The notes under the pieces are model-generated. The model was given only the letters and a program-made list of their open reading frames with translations. It was not told where the DNA came from and made no database searches. The position numbers and the translations under genes are program-made. DNA of 32,153 nt, taken from contig CAJUDY010000042.1 of NCBI GenBank assembly GCA_910584945.1, positions 1 through 32,153 of the forward strand, written 5' to 3'. This DNA comes from an uncultured Lachnospiraceae bacterium. Its GTDB lineage: Bacteria; Bacillota; Clostridia; Lachnospirales; Lachnospiraceae. Of the stretch, positions 15,647-24,061 are shown piece by piece (position 1 is the stretch's first letter; each line of letters begins with the position of its first letter).

Positions 15647-17671
15647 TTACTTCACCACCTGCTCTTTGTATTCCTTTACCGCACGGATGATCTGTTCGGT
15701 CAGGTGATCGTCCAGGAGCTTCATCCGGTCAATCTCCTCCCCGATCTCCGGATATGTTGCATCGATCCAGGAAAGCATCTTCTTCTGAAATTTCTTCATC
15801 TCTTTTACAGAAATATCGAGAAGAAGCCGCTGGTTCGCAGCACAGAGCGTAATCACCTGCTCATGCAGCGCCATCGGTTCGCACAGAGGCTGCTTTAAAA
15901 GTTCCATCAGTCCTTTTCCGTATTGCAGCTGTTCTTTGGTCACTGCGTCCAGATCCGAACTGAACTGGGTGAAGACCTCCATCTCCCGATACTGGGCCAG
16001 ATCAATACGGATACTGCCCGCCGCCTTTTTCATGGCTTTTGTCTGGGCCGCGCCGCCCACACGGGAGACCGACAGACCCACATTGACCGCAGGACGCATA
16101 CCCGCGAAGAACAGGTCGCTCTCCAGGAAAATCTGCCCGTCAGTGATGGAGATCACATTGGTCGGAATATAGGCGGACACATCTCCTGCCTGGGTCTCGA
16201 TAATCGGAAGCGCCGTAATGGAACCTCCGCCCAGTTCGTCGCTCAGTCGGCTGGAACGCTCCAGAAGTCTGGAGTGCAGATAGAACACATCACCCGGATA
16301 GGCTTCGCGCCCCGGGGAACGTTCCAGGAGCAGAGACAGTGAACGGTATGCCACCGCGTGTTTGGACAGATCGTCGTAGACGATCAGCACATCCTGTCCT
16401 CTGTGCATAAAGTACTCTGCCATCGCCGTACCGGAATAAGGTGCAAGATACTGCAGCGGAGCGGGATCGCTGGCAGAAGCCGACAGGACGATGGTATAAT
16501 CCATGGCGCCGTATTGTTCGAAGGTATGAACCAGCTTGGCAACCGTCGAGTTCTTCTGGCCGATGGCCACATAGATGCAGATCACGTTCTTCCCCTTCTG
16601 GTTCAGAATCGTATCGGTGGCGATGGAAGTCTTACCGGTCTGCCGGTCTCCGATGATCAGCTCTCTCTGTCCCCGTCCGATGGGGAACATGGAGTCGATG
16701 GCAAGGATGCCCGTCTCCAGGGGGGTATCCACCGACTTCCGATCCACGATATTCGGCGCCGGCTCTTCCACCGGCCGGTAATCAAAGGATTCGATGGCGC
16801 CTTTTCCGTCGATGGGCGCGCCGAGAGCGTCCACCACTCTTCCGATAAAGCCGTCTCCCACCGGAATCCCAGCCATACGTCCGGTGCGCACCGCCTTGGC
16901 GCCTTCCCCGATCCCGGTCTCCTTTCCAAAGAGAATACAGCCGATCTCATTCTTACGGATATCCTGCACCATACCTTTTAAGCCGTTTTCGAAAATCAGA
17001 ATCTCGCCGTACATAGCGTGATCCACGCCGTCGATATAGGCGATCCCGTCCCCGACCCGGCTGACGACGCCGATCTCCTGACTTTCGATATCCACATCCT
17101 CCAGGCTTCCCTTTAGGATGCTGATGATGCCCTTCTGAGCCAGCAGCGAATCCGTGCCTGTGACAGAAAGCGAACTCAGCTTTTCCTCCAGAAGGCGTCT
17201 GCGCCCTTCCTGGCTCCAGTCATACTCCTCGGTGCCTGCCCGCAGGATGAATCCGCTTCCAAGAGACGGTTTCTCTTCTTTTCGGATGGAAAGCACTCTC
17301 CCTGGATACTTCTGTTCCAGAAACTTTCTGATCCCCGCGTACTGCTCCTCATCCGGCGCCGTCACATACTCCAATACGCATTCCAGCGGCGCGCGCTCCG
17401 CCTTCGGCCTGGAGGTATATTCTTTGATGATCTCCTCCAGAGAGCCAAGCGTTCCCTCCGACGCCAGCATCAGAAGAAAACCGCGGGCTCCCTTTGGAAA
17501 GATTTTCTGTATGATGCTTTCTTTTTTCTCTTTCGAAACCGCAGGATTCTCCAGCTCTGTCATAAGCGCAGGAACCATCTTCAGAATATCCAGAGCATCC
17601 ACCAGTACCTCCGGATTCACTTCCATACGGACGAGTTGTTCCATATATTTGTCATTCTGCATGCGTTTCAC
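15647..17671 (-). CDS. atpHA: ATP synthase delta-alpha fusion protein
   Basis: 674-residue single frame that joins the F1 delta (OSCP) and alpha subunits. Residues 1 to about 170 match delta: VSKEKKESIIQKIF in the helical domain, then SLGSGFILRAG near the end. A short linker leads to alpha from about 178, with EIGVVSRVGDGIAYIDG, the P-loop GDRQTGKT at 341-348, SASDPAPLQYLAPYSG, and the AlphaR segment near VGLSVSRVGGAAQTKAM. In most bacteria atpH and atpA are separate genes in this order, so loss of the delta stop codon would give this product. The usual delta opening (RYAKALFE) is not clear, so the N-terminus is divergent. It overlaps atpF by 20 bases. Gene symbol is a label for the fusion. 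Confidence 0.92.
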   Translation of the reverse strand: MKRMQNDKYMEQLVRMEVNPEVLVDALDILKMVPALMTELENPAVSKEKKESIIQKIFPKGARGFLLMLASEGTLGSLEEIIKEYTSRPKAERAPLECVLEYVTAPDEEQYAGIRKFLEQKYPGRVLSIRKEEKPSLGSGFILRAGTEEYDWSQEGRRRLLEEKLSSLSVTGTDSLLAQKGIISILKGSLEDVDIESQEIGVVSRVGDGIAYIDGVDHAMYGEILIFENGLKGMVQDIRKNEIGCILFGKETGIGEGAKAVRTGRMAGIPVGDGFIGRVVDALGAPIDGKGAIESFDYRPVEEPAPNIVDRKSVDTPLETGILAIDSMFPIGRGQRELIIGDRQTGKTSIATDTILNQKGKNVICIYVAIGQKNSTVAKLVHTFEQYGAMDYTIVLSASASDPAPLQYLAPYSGTAMAEYFMHRGQDVLIVYDDLSKHAVAYRSLSLLLERSPGREAYPGDVFYLHSRLLERSSRLSDELGGGSITALPIIETQAGDVSAYIPTNVISITDGQIFLESDLFFAGMRPAVNVGLSVSRVGGAAQTKAMKKAAGSIRIDLAQYREMEVFTQFSSDLDAVTKEQLQYGKGLMELLKQPLCEPMALHEQVITLCAANQRLLLDISVKEMKKFQKKMLSWIDATYPEIGEEIDRMKLLDDHLTEQIIRAVKEYKEQVVK

Positions 17672-18134
17672 CTGCTTTTGTCAAAAATTGGTCGTAAAGG
17701 ATTCCCTCTCCCGCCGAAGACTGCATAGACCGGACTGCCGCATCCATAATCACTGAGCGGATTTCCTGCTCCGCTGTCCCGACGATCCGATCCTTTTCCT
17801 GCTGAGCCTCTTTTCTGGATGTTTCCACAATCTGATCCGCCTTTTCCTTTGCCTCTGTCAGGATACGGTCATATTCTGTCCGGGCCTCTTCTCTGGCTTT
17901 AGAGACTGCATCCGCCTTCTCCTGCTCGATCTGGGCCTGGAACTTCACGCATCTGTCCTTCTCCTGCGCTGCCTCTTCCTGGAGTTCTTTTGCCCTGGCA
18001 TACTGAGATGCAATCGCTTCCTCCCGTTTGCTGATCACCGTATTGACCGGCTTAAACAGGAACTTGCGAATCAAAAGAAACCAGATCAGAAGATTGGCCG
18101 CTGTAAAAAGCAGATTGATATCTAATCTTAACAT
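17652..18134 (-). CDS. atpF: ATP synthase F0 b subunit
   Basis: 160-residue b subunit, the peripheral stalk that holds alpha3beta3 and delta against the a subunit. One membrane helix (about residues 5-22, LLFTAANLLIWFLLIRKFL) is followed by a long charged heptad-rich helix rich in Glu, Lys and Ala (about 30-140). Only one b gene is present, so a homodimer is expected. Its 3' end overlaps the fused delta-alpha gene. Confidence 0.94.
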   Translation of the reverse strand: MLRLDINLLFTAANLLIWFLLIRKFLFKPVNTVISKREEAIASQYARAKELQEEAAQEKDRCVKFQAQIEQEKADAVSKAREEARTEYDRILTEAKEKADQIVETSRKEAQQEKDRIVGTAEQEIRSVIMDAAVRSMQSSAGEGILYDQFLTKAGETHAE

Positions 18135-18162
18135 ACTGGTAGCCGCCTTTCCCTAATCTTCC

Positions 18163-18387
18163 TCAGGCAAGGAGGATGATGATCAAAAGCGCGATGACGA
18201 AGCCATAGATTGCCGTCGCCTCCGCCAAAGCCGCGCCGAATACCAGCATCTTCATGATCTTGCCTTCCGCCTCCGGCTGCCTTGCCACTGCCTCCGCCGC
18301 TTTCGACGTAGCGATTCCGATACCGATACCCGCTCCAATTCCTGTAAATACTGCAATACCCGCTCCAACTGCAATTAATGTTGACAT
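18163..18387 (-). CDS. atpE: ATP synthase F0 c subunit
   Basis: 74-residue c-ring subunit with two membrane helices and the polar loop ARQPE (residues 35-39). The ion-carrying carboxylate is Glu56. Residues that form the Na+ site in Ilyobacter tartaricus (Gln32, Ser66) correspond here to Ile23 and Ala57, so proton coupling is more likely; this is an inference from motif comparison. Glycine-rich helix 1 (GIGAGIGIGIA) is typical for tight ring packing. Confidence 0.95.
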   Translation of the reverse strand: MSTLIAVGAGIAVFTGIGAGIGIGIATSKAAEAVARQPEAEGKIMKMLVFGAALAEATAIYGFVIALLIIILLA

Positions 18388-18435
18388 AATTCTCTCTCCT
18401 TATCTAAGTCCGCAGTTATCCGCACAACTGCTGGT

Positions 18436-19113
18436 TTATTCAATTGCTTCTTTAATAAATAATCCGGTCAGAAATACAAATACATAGGCCTGGATCAGAC
18501 CGTCGAACAGGTCAAAATACAGGCTGAAGACCACCGGAAGTCCCACCGGAAGGATGCATTCGATCAACTTCATGATGACAAATGCGCCGAGTACATTTCC
18601 AAATAACCGCATGCAAAGCGACAAAGGCTTGATAAACAGTTCCAGCACATTGATGGGAGTGACCAGAGCCACCGGCTCTGTGAATCCTTTCAGCCACTTT
18701 TTCATTCCCTTCTTGCGAATTCCTGCCGCCTCGATCAGAATAATGCTCATGATCGCCAGCGCCGCTGTCACGTTCAGATCCTTTGTCGGCGGTTTAAATC
18801 CAAGAACACCGATCAGATTGGCTATACCCAGATAGATCAGAACCGAGGTCAGATAAGACGCGTACTGGCCGCCCTCTTCTCCGACGATCCCTTTTCCGAT
18901 ACCCTGAAGCCATGTCACCGCATATTCCAGCATCAGCTGTCCCCGTCCCGGATGCTCGACCTTCAGATTCCTGGTCAGCAGTATAGACGCAAGCACAACC
19001 ACCGCCATGATGATCCAGGTGACCACCACAGACTCTGCGATCCCGATGCCTCCTATGGAAAATACAGTCTCACAGTTCAGCTCTTCCATCAGAGTTTCGC
19101 CCAGATTCTCCAT
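18436..19113 (-). CDS. atpB: ATP synthase F0 a subunit
   Basis: 225-residue a subunit, which provides the proton half-channels. The essential arginine lies in LSLCMRLFGN and the last helices show FDLFDGLIQAYVFVFLTGLFI. About five membrane helices are seen. ATG 19113 has AGGAAG seven bases upstream; GTG 19119 is the alternative. It is the first gene of the operon; no atpI precedes it. Confidence 0.93.
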   Translation of the reverse strand: MENLGETLMEELNCETVFSIGGIGIAESVVVTWIIMAVVVLASILLTRNLKVEHPGRGQLMLEYAVTWLQGIGKGIVGEEGGQYASYLTSVLIYLGIANLIGVLGFKPPTKDLNVTAALAIMSIILIEAAGIRKKGMKKWLKGFTEPVALVTPINVLELFIKPLSLCMRLFGNVLGAFVIMKLIECILPVGLPVVFSLYFDLFDGLIQAYVFVFLTGLFIKEAIE

Positions 19114-19195
19114 AACCACACTTCCTTTCTATAAAATGTTACCGTAAACCTGATACTGCCTTTTCTTTTATAGATTATGAAAGAAGGCCTTATCC

Positions 19196-19237
19196 TTCGT
19201 ACGAATCATATTATAGTACGATATTTAAAAAATGCAA
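19196..19237 (-). promoter_or_regulatory. atp operon promoter with palindrome at the start point
   Basis: On the minus strand TTGCAT (19237-19232), 16 bases, TATAAT (19215-19210) form a strong sigma-A type promoter about 100 bases before atpB. The perfect palindrome TTCGTACGAA (19196-19205) covers the expected transcription start, a typical repressor position. The protein that would bind is unknown. Confidence 0.65.
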
Positions 19238-19250
19238 GCTTGCTTTTTAA

Positions 19251-19354
19251 AAATATTCGCTTTGACTCTGTTCATTTTTCTTCCCGAATATTTGTTTGCT
19301 TTTTTTTGACATCCATGCTATAATGAGAAAAACGAATGTTCGATCTACAGGAGG
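19251..19354 (+). promoter_or_regulatory. lexA promoter region
   Basis: TTGCTT (19296-19301), 17 bases, TATAAT (19319-19324) make a good promoter, and AGGAGG (19349-19354) sits six bases before the lexA ATG. CGAATGTTCG (19333-19342) has the half-sites of the Bacillus-type SOS box but with two instead of six central bases, so it is only a weak LexA-site candidate. Inverted arms AAATATTCG (19251-19259) and CGAATATTT (19285-19293) flank the stretch upstream of -35. Confidence 0.55.
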
Positions 19355-19360
19355 TATATT

Positions 19361-19978
19361 ATGGAGTATGGCAAGATCACCCCAAAGCAGCAGGAAATCC
19401 TCGACTTTATCAAATCCGAGATTTTACATAAAGGCTATCCCCCCGCGGTCCGCGACATCTGCGAAGCCGTTCATCTGAAGTCCACTTCCTCCGTGCACTC
19501 CCATCTGGAGTCCCTGGAGCGCAACGGTTATATCCGCCGGGACCCCACCAAACCCCGGGCCATCGAGATCATGGACGAGAACTTCTATATGCTCCGCCAT
19601 GAGCTGGTCAATGTTCCCCTGGTCGGTACGGTGGCCGCCGGACAGCCCATCCTTGCAGCGGAGAACATCGAGTCTTATTTTCCAATTCCCGCGGAGTATG
19701 TGCCCAACACCGACACCTTTATGCTGAAAGTAAAAGGGGAAAGTATGGTCAATGCCGGGATCTTTGACGGCGACCAGATCATGGTCCAGCAGCAGAGCAC
19801 GGCCAACAACGGCGAGATCGTCGTTGCGCTCATTGACGAAGAAGCCACCGTCAAGACCTTTTACAAAGAAAACGGCCACTATCGCCTGCAACCGGAGAAT
19901 GATACCATGAGTCCGATCATTGTCGACGATGTGACCATATTAGGAAAAGTGTTCGGCGTATTCCGGCTGTTTCATTGA
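19361..19978 (+). CDS. lexA: SOS repressor LexA
   Basis: 205-residue LexA. The N-terminal winged helix-turn-helix (about 1-70) includes RDICEAVHLKSTSSVHSHLE. The self-cleavage bond is Ala93-Gly94 in VGTVAAGQP. Catalytic Ser128 (GESM) and Lys165 (EATVKTF) form the dyad. All functional residues are present, so it should be cleaved on contact with the RecA filament and release SOS genes. It faces away from the atp operon and runs towards the carboxypeptidase gene, whose end is only 17 bases from its own; no terminator hairpin is visible in that gap. Confidence 0.96.
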   Translation: MEYGKITPKQQEILDFIKSEILHKGYPPAVRDICEAVHLKSTSSVHSHLESLERNGYIRRDPTKPRAIEIMDENFYMLRHELVNVPLVGTVAAGQPILAAENIESYFPIPAEYVPNTDTFMLKVKGESMVNAGIFDGDQIMVQQQSTANNGEIVVALIDEEATVKTFYKENGHYRLQPENDTMSPIIVDDVTILGKVFGVFRLFH

Positions 19979-19995
19979 GCTTTCGGGAGATCCAG

Positions 19996-20802
19996 TCAGG
20001 AAGCGGCCGCATCCAGATATTCTTCCAGCGTGATGCCCTGCTTCATAATCGCCGTGGCAGCATCCACACCTACATACCGGAAGTGCCAGGATTCGTAGGA
20101 CACTCCTGTGATGTCTTCCTTCCCTTCCGGATAACGCAGGATGAATCCATACCGGCTGCAGTTCTTCTGCAGCCAGAGAACTTCATCTGTGCTGCCCTGC
20201 CGTCCGTCCAGGATCTGATAATCCCTGGATACCAGATCCACCGCAAGCCCGGTGGCATGTTCACTGCATCCCACCGGCATGGTCTCCTTCACCACCTCTT
20301 CATAGGCCCTGGAGTAGGAGTATCCCTGATGTACCAGTGCGGCGATATCCTCATCCAGCAGTTCTCTCTGCCGTTCTGTACTCCGATAGGAAGAGGCAAT
20401 CCAGAAAGACAGTCCCTCTTTTTCTCCGTCTTCCAGCATTTGACACAGAGGATCATAGATGCTTTTGTCCACATCTGCTCCGTACGCGCGAATCCGTTCC
20501 AGTTCCGGCTGGTAAGACTCTGGCAGCGGATGATCTTTATTGACCAGCAGAATTTCCTCTGAAGCAATTACTGCATCTTTTTCCCCTTGCCCATCATCCT
20601 TTGTTAAAAGTGTTTCGTCTGTTCCTTCGCCCGCCTCTTCCTGCATGGCAGGCACGATTGTAAACTGCCGAAGAGCCAGCGAAGTCAGCTGCCATGCCGC
20701 CGCCAGAATCGTGATCCCCATGCAGCTGATCACCACCCGCCATGCGATCCGGCGGATCATCCTTCTTCTCATGCGCTGCCTTCTTGCTTTTGCTCGTTCC
20801 AT
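19996..20802 (-). CDS. VanY-type D-alanyl-D-alanine carboxypeptidase
   Basis: 268-residue zinc peptidase of the VanY / M15B family, which trims the terminal D-Ala from peptidoglycan stem peptides. One N-terminal membrane helix (about residues 22-45, after a cluster of arginines) anchors it with the enzyme outside. Zinc ligands are His182 and Asp189 in SEHATGLAVD and His240 in ESWH; Glu237 is the catalytic base. ATG 20802 has AGGAGA just upstream; an upstream in-frame ATG at 20835 would overlap the preceding gene. It is the last gene of a four-gene operon with a two-component system, so its expression is probably tied to a cell-envelope signal. This alone does not imply glycopeptide resistance: no vanHAX-like genes are nearby. 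Confidence 0.9.
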   Translation of the reverse strand: MERAKARRQRMRRRMIRRIAWRVVISCMGITILAAAWQLTSLALRQFTIVPAMQEEAGEGTDETLLTKDDGQGEKDAVIASEEILLVNKDHPLPESYQPELERIRAYGADVDKSIYDPLCQMLEDGEKEGLSFWIASSYRSTERQRELLDEDIAALVHQGYSYSRAYEEVVKETMPVGCSEHATGLAVDLVSRDYQILDGRQGSTDEVLWLQKNCSRYGFILRYPEGKEDITGVSYESWHFRYVGVDAATAIMKQGITLEEYLDAAAS

Positions 20803-20824
20803 AAGTTCTCCTTCTCCTCTGTCT

Positions 20825-21745
20825 TTATGCTTCATTCTTCTGCATCACTCGGACCCAATTTACCAGATTCTGCAGTCCCACACAGATTCCCTGATACATC
20901 GCATCGCTCTCTCCCTCTACAACGGACCGCTCGATATAGATGGGCTGTCCTTCTTTAAAATACAGAATGGCAAGGTTTAATTTTTGATACAGACCCTGAG
21001 GGCCGACGGCTTCACAGCCCATGGACTGATAATAGTTCGCACAGGCGATTGCGAACTGCTGAGCCTGTTCCGCCGTGAACGCCGCGTATTCCTCTGACGC
21101 CTGATCGTATATCCACATCTTTTCATCATTTGTGATCTCATACTGCGTAAACGCGTTGTGAATCTCGGCATAATAAATCTCGCTGGTCACGGCATTGACG
21201 ACAAAGTAATAGTCAAAGCTTTTTCCGTCAGAAAAATTCAAATACCAGAAATTCAAAAGTTCTTTTTTGTTCGGATTTCCTTCTGACTCATAGGTCAGGG
21301 AATAATATCTGGCAAAACGCATACGGTCGATCCAATACAGAAAGACTTCCTGTCCCTCTGTCTTCTGGGCAGAACCATCGTTTTCCACAGTCAAACCGGT
21401 GAAGCCCATAAGCCTCGGAAGCATCCCTATCTCCGCAGCGGTCTCCGCCTCAATATGCAGCGCCTCCAAAAGCTCGCTGCTCATCTGAATCGGCTCCTCA
21501 ATGGAAGTGATCAACACCAGGTTTCCCTCCTCCTGGTTCAGAGACTGAAAGGCCCGGGCCGCCTCCGCCGTGTCATTGGACCCCTGCTTCAGAAAGGAAA
21601 AATCTTCCCGCTTGGAGATCTCCACATGGTTCATCGCTCTTAAGTCCAGACTGCGGCTTACATACCTGGGCAGAAAGATGACTGCAAAGATCAGAAGCAG
21701 TGTCCCGGTAAAACAGAGCCAGAACAGATGGTTCTTCATACGCAT
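20825..21745 (-). CDS. Membrane-anchored protein of unknown function in the sensor operon
   Basis: 306-residue protein that I do not recognise. A single hydrophobic segment at about residues 5-26 (FWLCFTGTLLLIFAVIFLP) suggests an anchored extracytoplasmic protein; the rest is soluble, with alternating strands and helices and no known catalytic motif. It starts 29 bases after the histidine kinase stop with GGAGG upstream, and ends 22 bases before the carboxypeptidase start. By position it may modulate the kinase or carry a wall-binding role, in the way accessory proteins act beside other envelope-stress kinases. This is inference from context only. Confidence 0.75.
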   Translation of the reverse strand: MRMKNHLFWLCFTGTLLLIFAVIFLPRYVSRSLDLRAMNHVEISKREDFSFLKQGSNDTAEAARAFQSLNQEEGNLVLITSIEEPIQMSSELLEALHIEAETAAEIGMLPRLMGFTGLTVENDGSAQKTEGQEVFLYWIDRMRFARYYSLTYESEGNPNKKELLNFWYLNFSDGKSFDYYFVVNAVTSEIYYAEIHNAFTQYEITNDEKMWIYDQASEEYAAFTAEQAQQFAIACANYYQSMGCEAVGPQGLYQKLNLAILYFKEGQPIYIERSVVEGESDAMYQGICVGLQNLVNWVRVMQKNEA

Positions 21746-21774
21746 ACGCTCCTACCTCCTGCTATTTAAGTTCC

Positions 21775-23274
21775 TCATCCGTCCTCTCTCCGCCCCAGCG
21801 CCTGGAAGAATTTTCCTTCACTTTGTTCTGTAAAATCCTTCCGGGGCTCCTTTCGGACAGATGCTGTTTTCTGAAACTGTATGGCAACCGCCGTCCCTTT
21901 CCCTGGGATGCTGAAAATCCGCCATCTGGCGCCATGGATCGCCAGAATCCGACTGCAAAGCGTCATCCCCAGTCCGGCTCCGCCTTCCTTGCGGGCCCGG
22001 GACTTGTCCACCATATAGAATGCCTCGGTGATTCTTGCGATCTCCTTCTGCTCCATACCGCAGCCGTTGTCCATGATACAGAAAAGATAATTGCCTGGAT
22101 ACTGCCTCCCCCGGACGGTAATGGTCCCGCCTGGATCGGTTGCTTTTCTTGCATTATCCAGAAGGTTCGTGAACACAGAGATCAGAAGATCCCGCTCTCC
22201 TTTGATCCGGCCTTCCTCAATGCCAAGCCAAAGGGTGATCTCTTTTTCCTTCCTTTTTATGGCGGTCAGTCTTATGGCGTTTTGAGCCAGCTTTTCGATG
22301 GACAGGGTGCGGAATTTGTAGTCCTGCTTGTCGGATACAATCAGCTCCAGAAGCTTGTAAGACAGACTTTCCAGACGTTTCCCCTGCTGAAAGATATAAT
22401 TCACCGCTTCCAGGGTCTCCTCTCTGGTACAGTCCACGGTTCGGAGCATATCCGCGTATCCGATGATGGAGGTCAGAGGCGTCTTCAGTTCATGGGCAAA
22501 GGAGGCGGAAAAGTCTTCCTGCTTTTTTGCCTGCATGGTCAGTTCTTCCATCTTCTCGGAGATGGTATCCGCCATATGGTTAAAATCGCTGGCCAGTTCC
22601 GTAATCTCATCCCGTCCCTTCTCCTGGGCCCGCACCTCATAGTCTCCTCTGGAAAACCGCCTGGTTGTGCGGGACAGCTCCCGAATCGAACGGGTCAGCA
22701 CGTGAGTGACAACGAAAACTACCACCGTGGCAACCCCTGTAAGTACCAGCATGACAAGGGTGTACCAGTCGTAATACTCTTCCCGTTCCTCATAAATATC
22801 CGAGATATCTCGGATATTTTCCAGATAATACACTCGGTTCTCAATGGTGGAACGGCAGGCAAAGATCAGATAGATCTCCCCCTGTACATTCAGAAGCTGA
22901 TAACCGCAGGGCGCATCTTCCGCTGCCAGCGTACTTTTTACAGATTCATTGTCGAAGGGCTCATGGCCTTTATTCTCATACAAAAGCTCCAGAGCGTGGT
23001 TATAGATCTGATAGACGCTTCCAGAATCGGACAGATTCTGTACGATGGAGGCCGCCGTGACCGGGATGATCCCGTCATCCTGGTAAAGCTCTCCCAGCGC
23101 GTTCAGATTCATCTCAAAAGAAAGCTGGAACATCCGGTTCTCCCGCTCCGCCTCGGTCAGCGCTCTTTGATAAGATTTCTCAAAGGTAAGCTGAATCATC
23201 CAGGTTCCGAAGATGCCAAAAGACAGAAGTAAAAGCACCATGAATGAAAAATAGATTTTCCAGAAGAATCTCAT
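21775..23274 (-). CDS. Membrane sensor histidine kinase
   Basis: 499-residue kinase. Two membrane helices (about 8-28 and 171-191) enclose an extracellular sensor of about 140 residues. A HAMP domain (about 192-245) follows, then the H-box FAHELKTPLTSIIGYADM with His261, the N-box FTNLLDNARKA, the G1 box DNGCGM and the G2 box GGAGLGMTL. All catalytic boxes are intact. The ATG overlaps the response regulator stop codon (ATGA), so the two are translated together. The ligand is unknown; the carboxypeptidase at the operon end suggests a cell-wall signal. Confidence 0.93.
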   Translation of the reverse strand: MRFFWKIYFSFMVLLLLSFGIFGTWMIQLTFEKSYQRALTEAERENRMFQLSFEMNLNALGELYQDDGIIPVTAASIVQNLSDSGSVYQIYNHALELLYENKGHEPFDNESVKSTLAAEDAPCGYQLLNVQGEIYLIFACRSTIENRVYYLENIRDISDIYEEREEYYDWYTLVMLVLTGVATVVVFVVTHVLTRSIRELSRTTRRFSRGDYEVRAQEKGRDEITELASDFNHMADTISEKMEELTMQAKKQEDFSASFAHELKTPLTSIIGYADMLRTVDCTREETLEAVNYIFQQGKRLESLSYKLLELIVSDKQDYKFRTLSIEKLAQNAIRLTAIKRKEKEITLWLGIEEGRIKGERDLLISVFTNLLDNARKATDPGGTITVRGRQYPGNYLFCIMDNGCGMEQKEIARITEAFYMVDKSRARKEGGAGLGMTLCSRILAIHGARWRIFSIPGKGTAVAIQFQKTASVRKEPRKDFTEQSEGKFFQALGRREDG

Positions 23275-23930
23275 GACGGCGTCTCCAGCCGATATCCGAT
23301 CTTATACACGGCGCTGATATGACCTTCCCAGGAAAGCTTCTTTTTCAGACGCTGCACGTGAAGATCCACCGTCCGGCTGTCTCCGGTGTATTCCTTCTCC
23401 CATACCTGCTCATAGATCACCTCTCGGTACAGGGCGATATTGGGATTCCTGGCAAAGAACAAGAGCAGTTCGTATTCTTTCAGAGTCAGAAGTACCTGTC
23501 TGCCATTTTGCATGACAATTCTGGAAGTCAGGTCAATCTCCACATCCAGAACACGGATGATCTTGCCGATCTTGTTGTAACGGCGCATGACCGTCTCCAC
23601 CCTTGCCAGAAGTTCTACGATTTCAAAAGGCTTGGTGATATAGTCCTCCGCCCCCATCTTAAGTCCCGTAACCTTGTGGTCGGTACTGCCCATGGCCGTG
23701 ATGAAGATCACCGGAAGCTCCAGCGTCTTCGCATATTCCATCAGCTCATAGCCGCTGACCTTCGGCAGCATGATGTCCAGAAGCAGCAGATCATACCGCC
23801 CTTCTTCCATAAGATCAGCCGCTTCCTCTCCGTCAAAGGCACAGGTGCAGGCGTAACCTGCCCGGGTCAGATTCATGCGGATGAGGTTGGAGATGGGTTC
23901 CTCATCTTCCGCGATCAGTATTTTCAGCAT
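23271..23930 (-). CDS. OmpR-family response regulator
   Basis: 219-residue regulator. The receiver domain (1-120) has the acidic pair near residues 8-9, phospho-acceptor Asp52 (LLLDIMLPKVSG), Thr78 and Lys100. The C-terminal winged helix (about 130-219) ends with TVDLHVQRLKKKL and YKIGYRLE, typical of OmpR/PhoB proteins. ATG 23930 gives the canonical MLKILIAEDE start; a 28-residue extension upstream is not supported. It is the first gene of the operon with the kinase, the unknown membrane protein and the carboxypeptidase. Confidence 0.93.
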   Translation of the reverse strand: MLKILIAEDEEPISNLIRMNLTRAGYACTCAFDGEEAADLMEEGRYDLLLLDIMLPKVSGYELMEYAKTLELPVIFITAMGSTDHKVTGLKMGAEDYITKPFEIVELLARVETVMRRYNKIGKIIRVLDVEIDLTSRIVMQNGRQVLLTLKEYELLLFFARNPNIALYREVIYEQVWEKEYTGDSRTVDLHVQRLKKKLSWEGHISAVYKIGYRLETPS

Positions 23931-24061
23931 GGTTTTCTTCTCTCCCTCTTCTTGTGATATCAGAATATAATGGGTTTGCATCAAATTTGTATCTATCCGG
24001 TAACTATTTAGCACAGGTCAAAGTACTTGCTGCTGAGACCGTAAGAATGTGATTCAGGAGT

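Noticed and set aside
19333..19342. CGAATGTTCG as a true LexA box
   Set aside because: The half-sites are too close (two instead of six central bases), so it is listed only as a candidate within the promoter entry.
19996..20802. Glycopeptide-resistance gene cluster
   Set aside because: Only a VanY-type peptidase and a two-component system are present; no ligase or dehydrogenase genes of the vanHAX type are in the window.
21823..23232. Plus-strand open frame of 469 residues
   Set aside because: Antisense shadow of the histidine kinase gene, which has all catalytic boxes.
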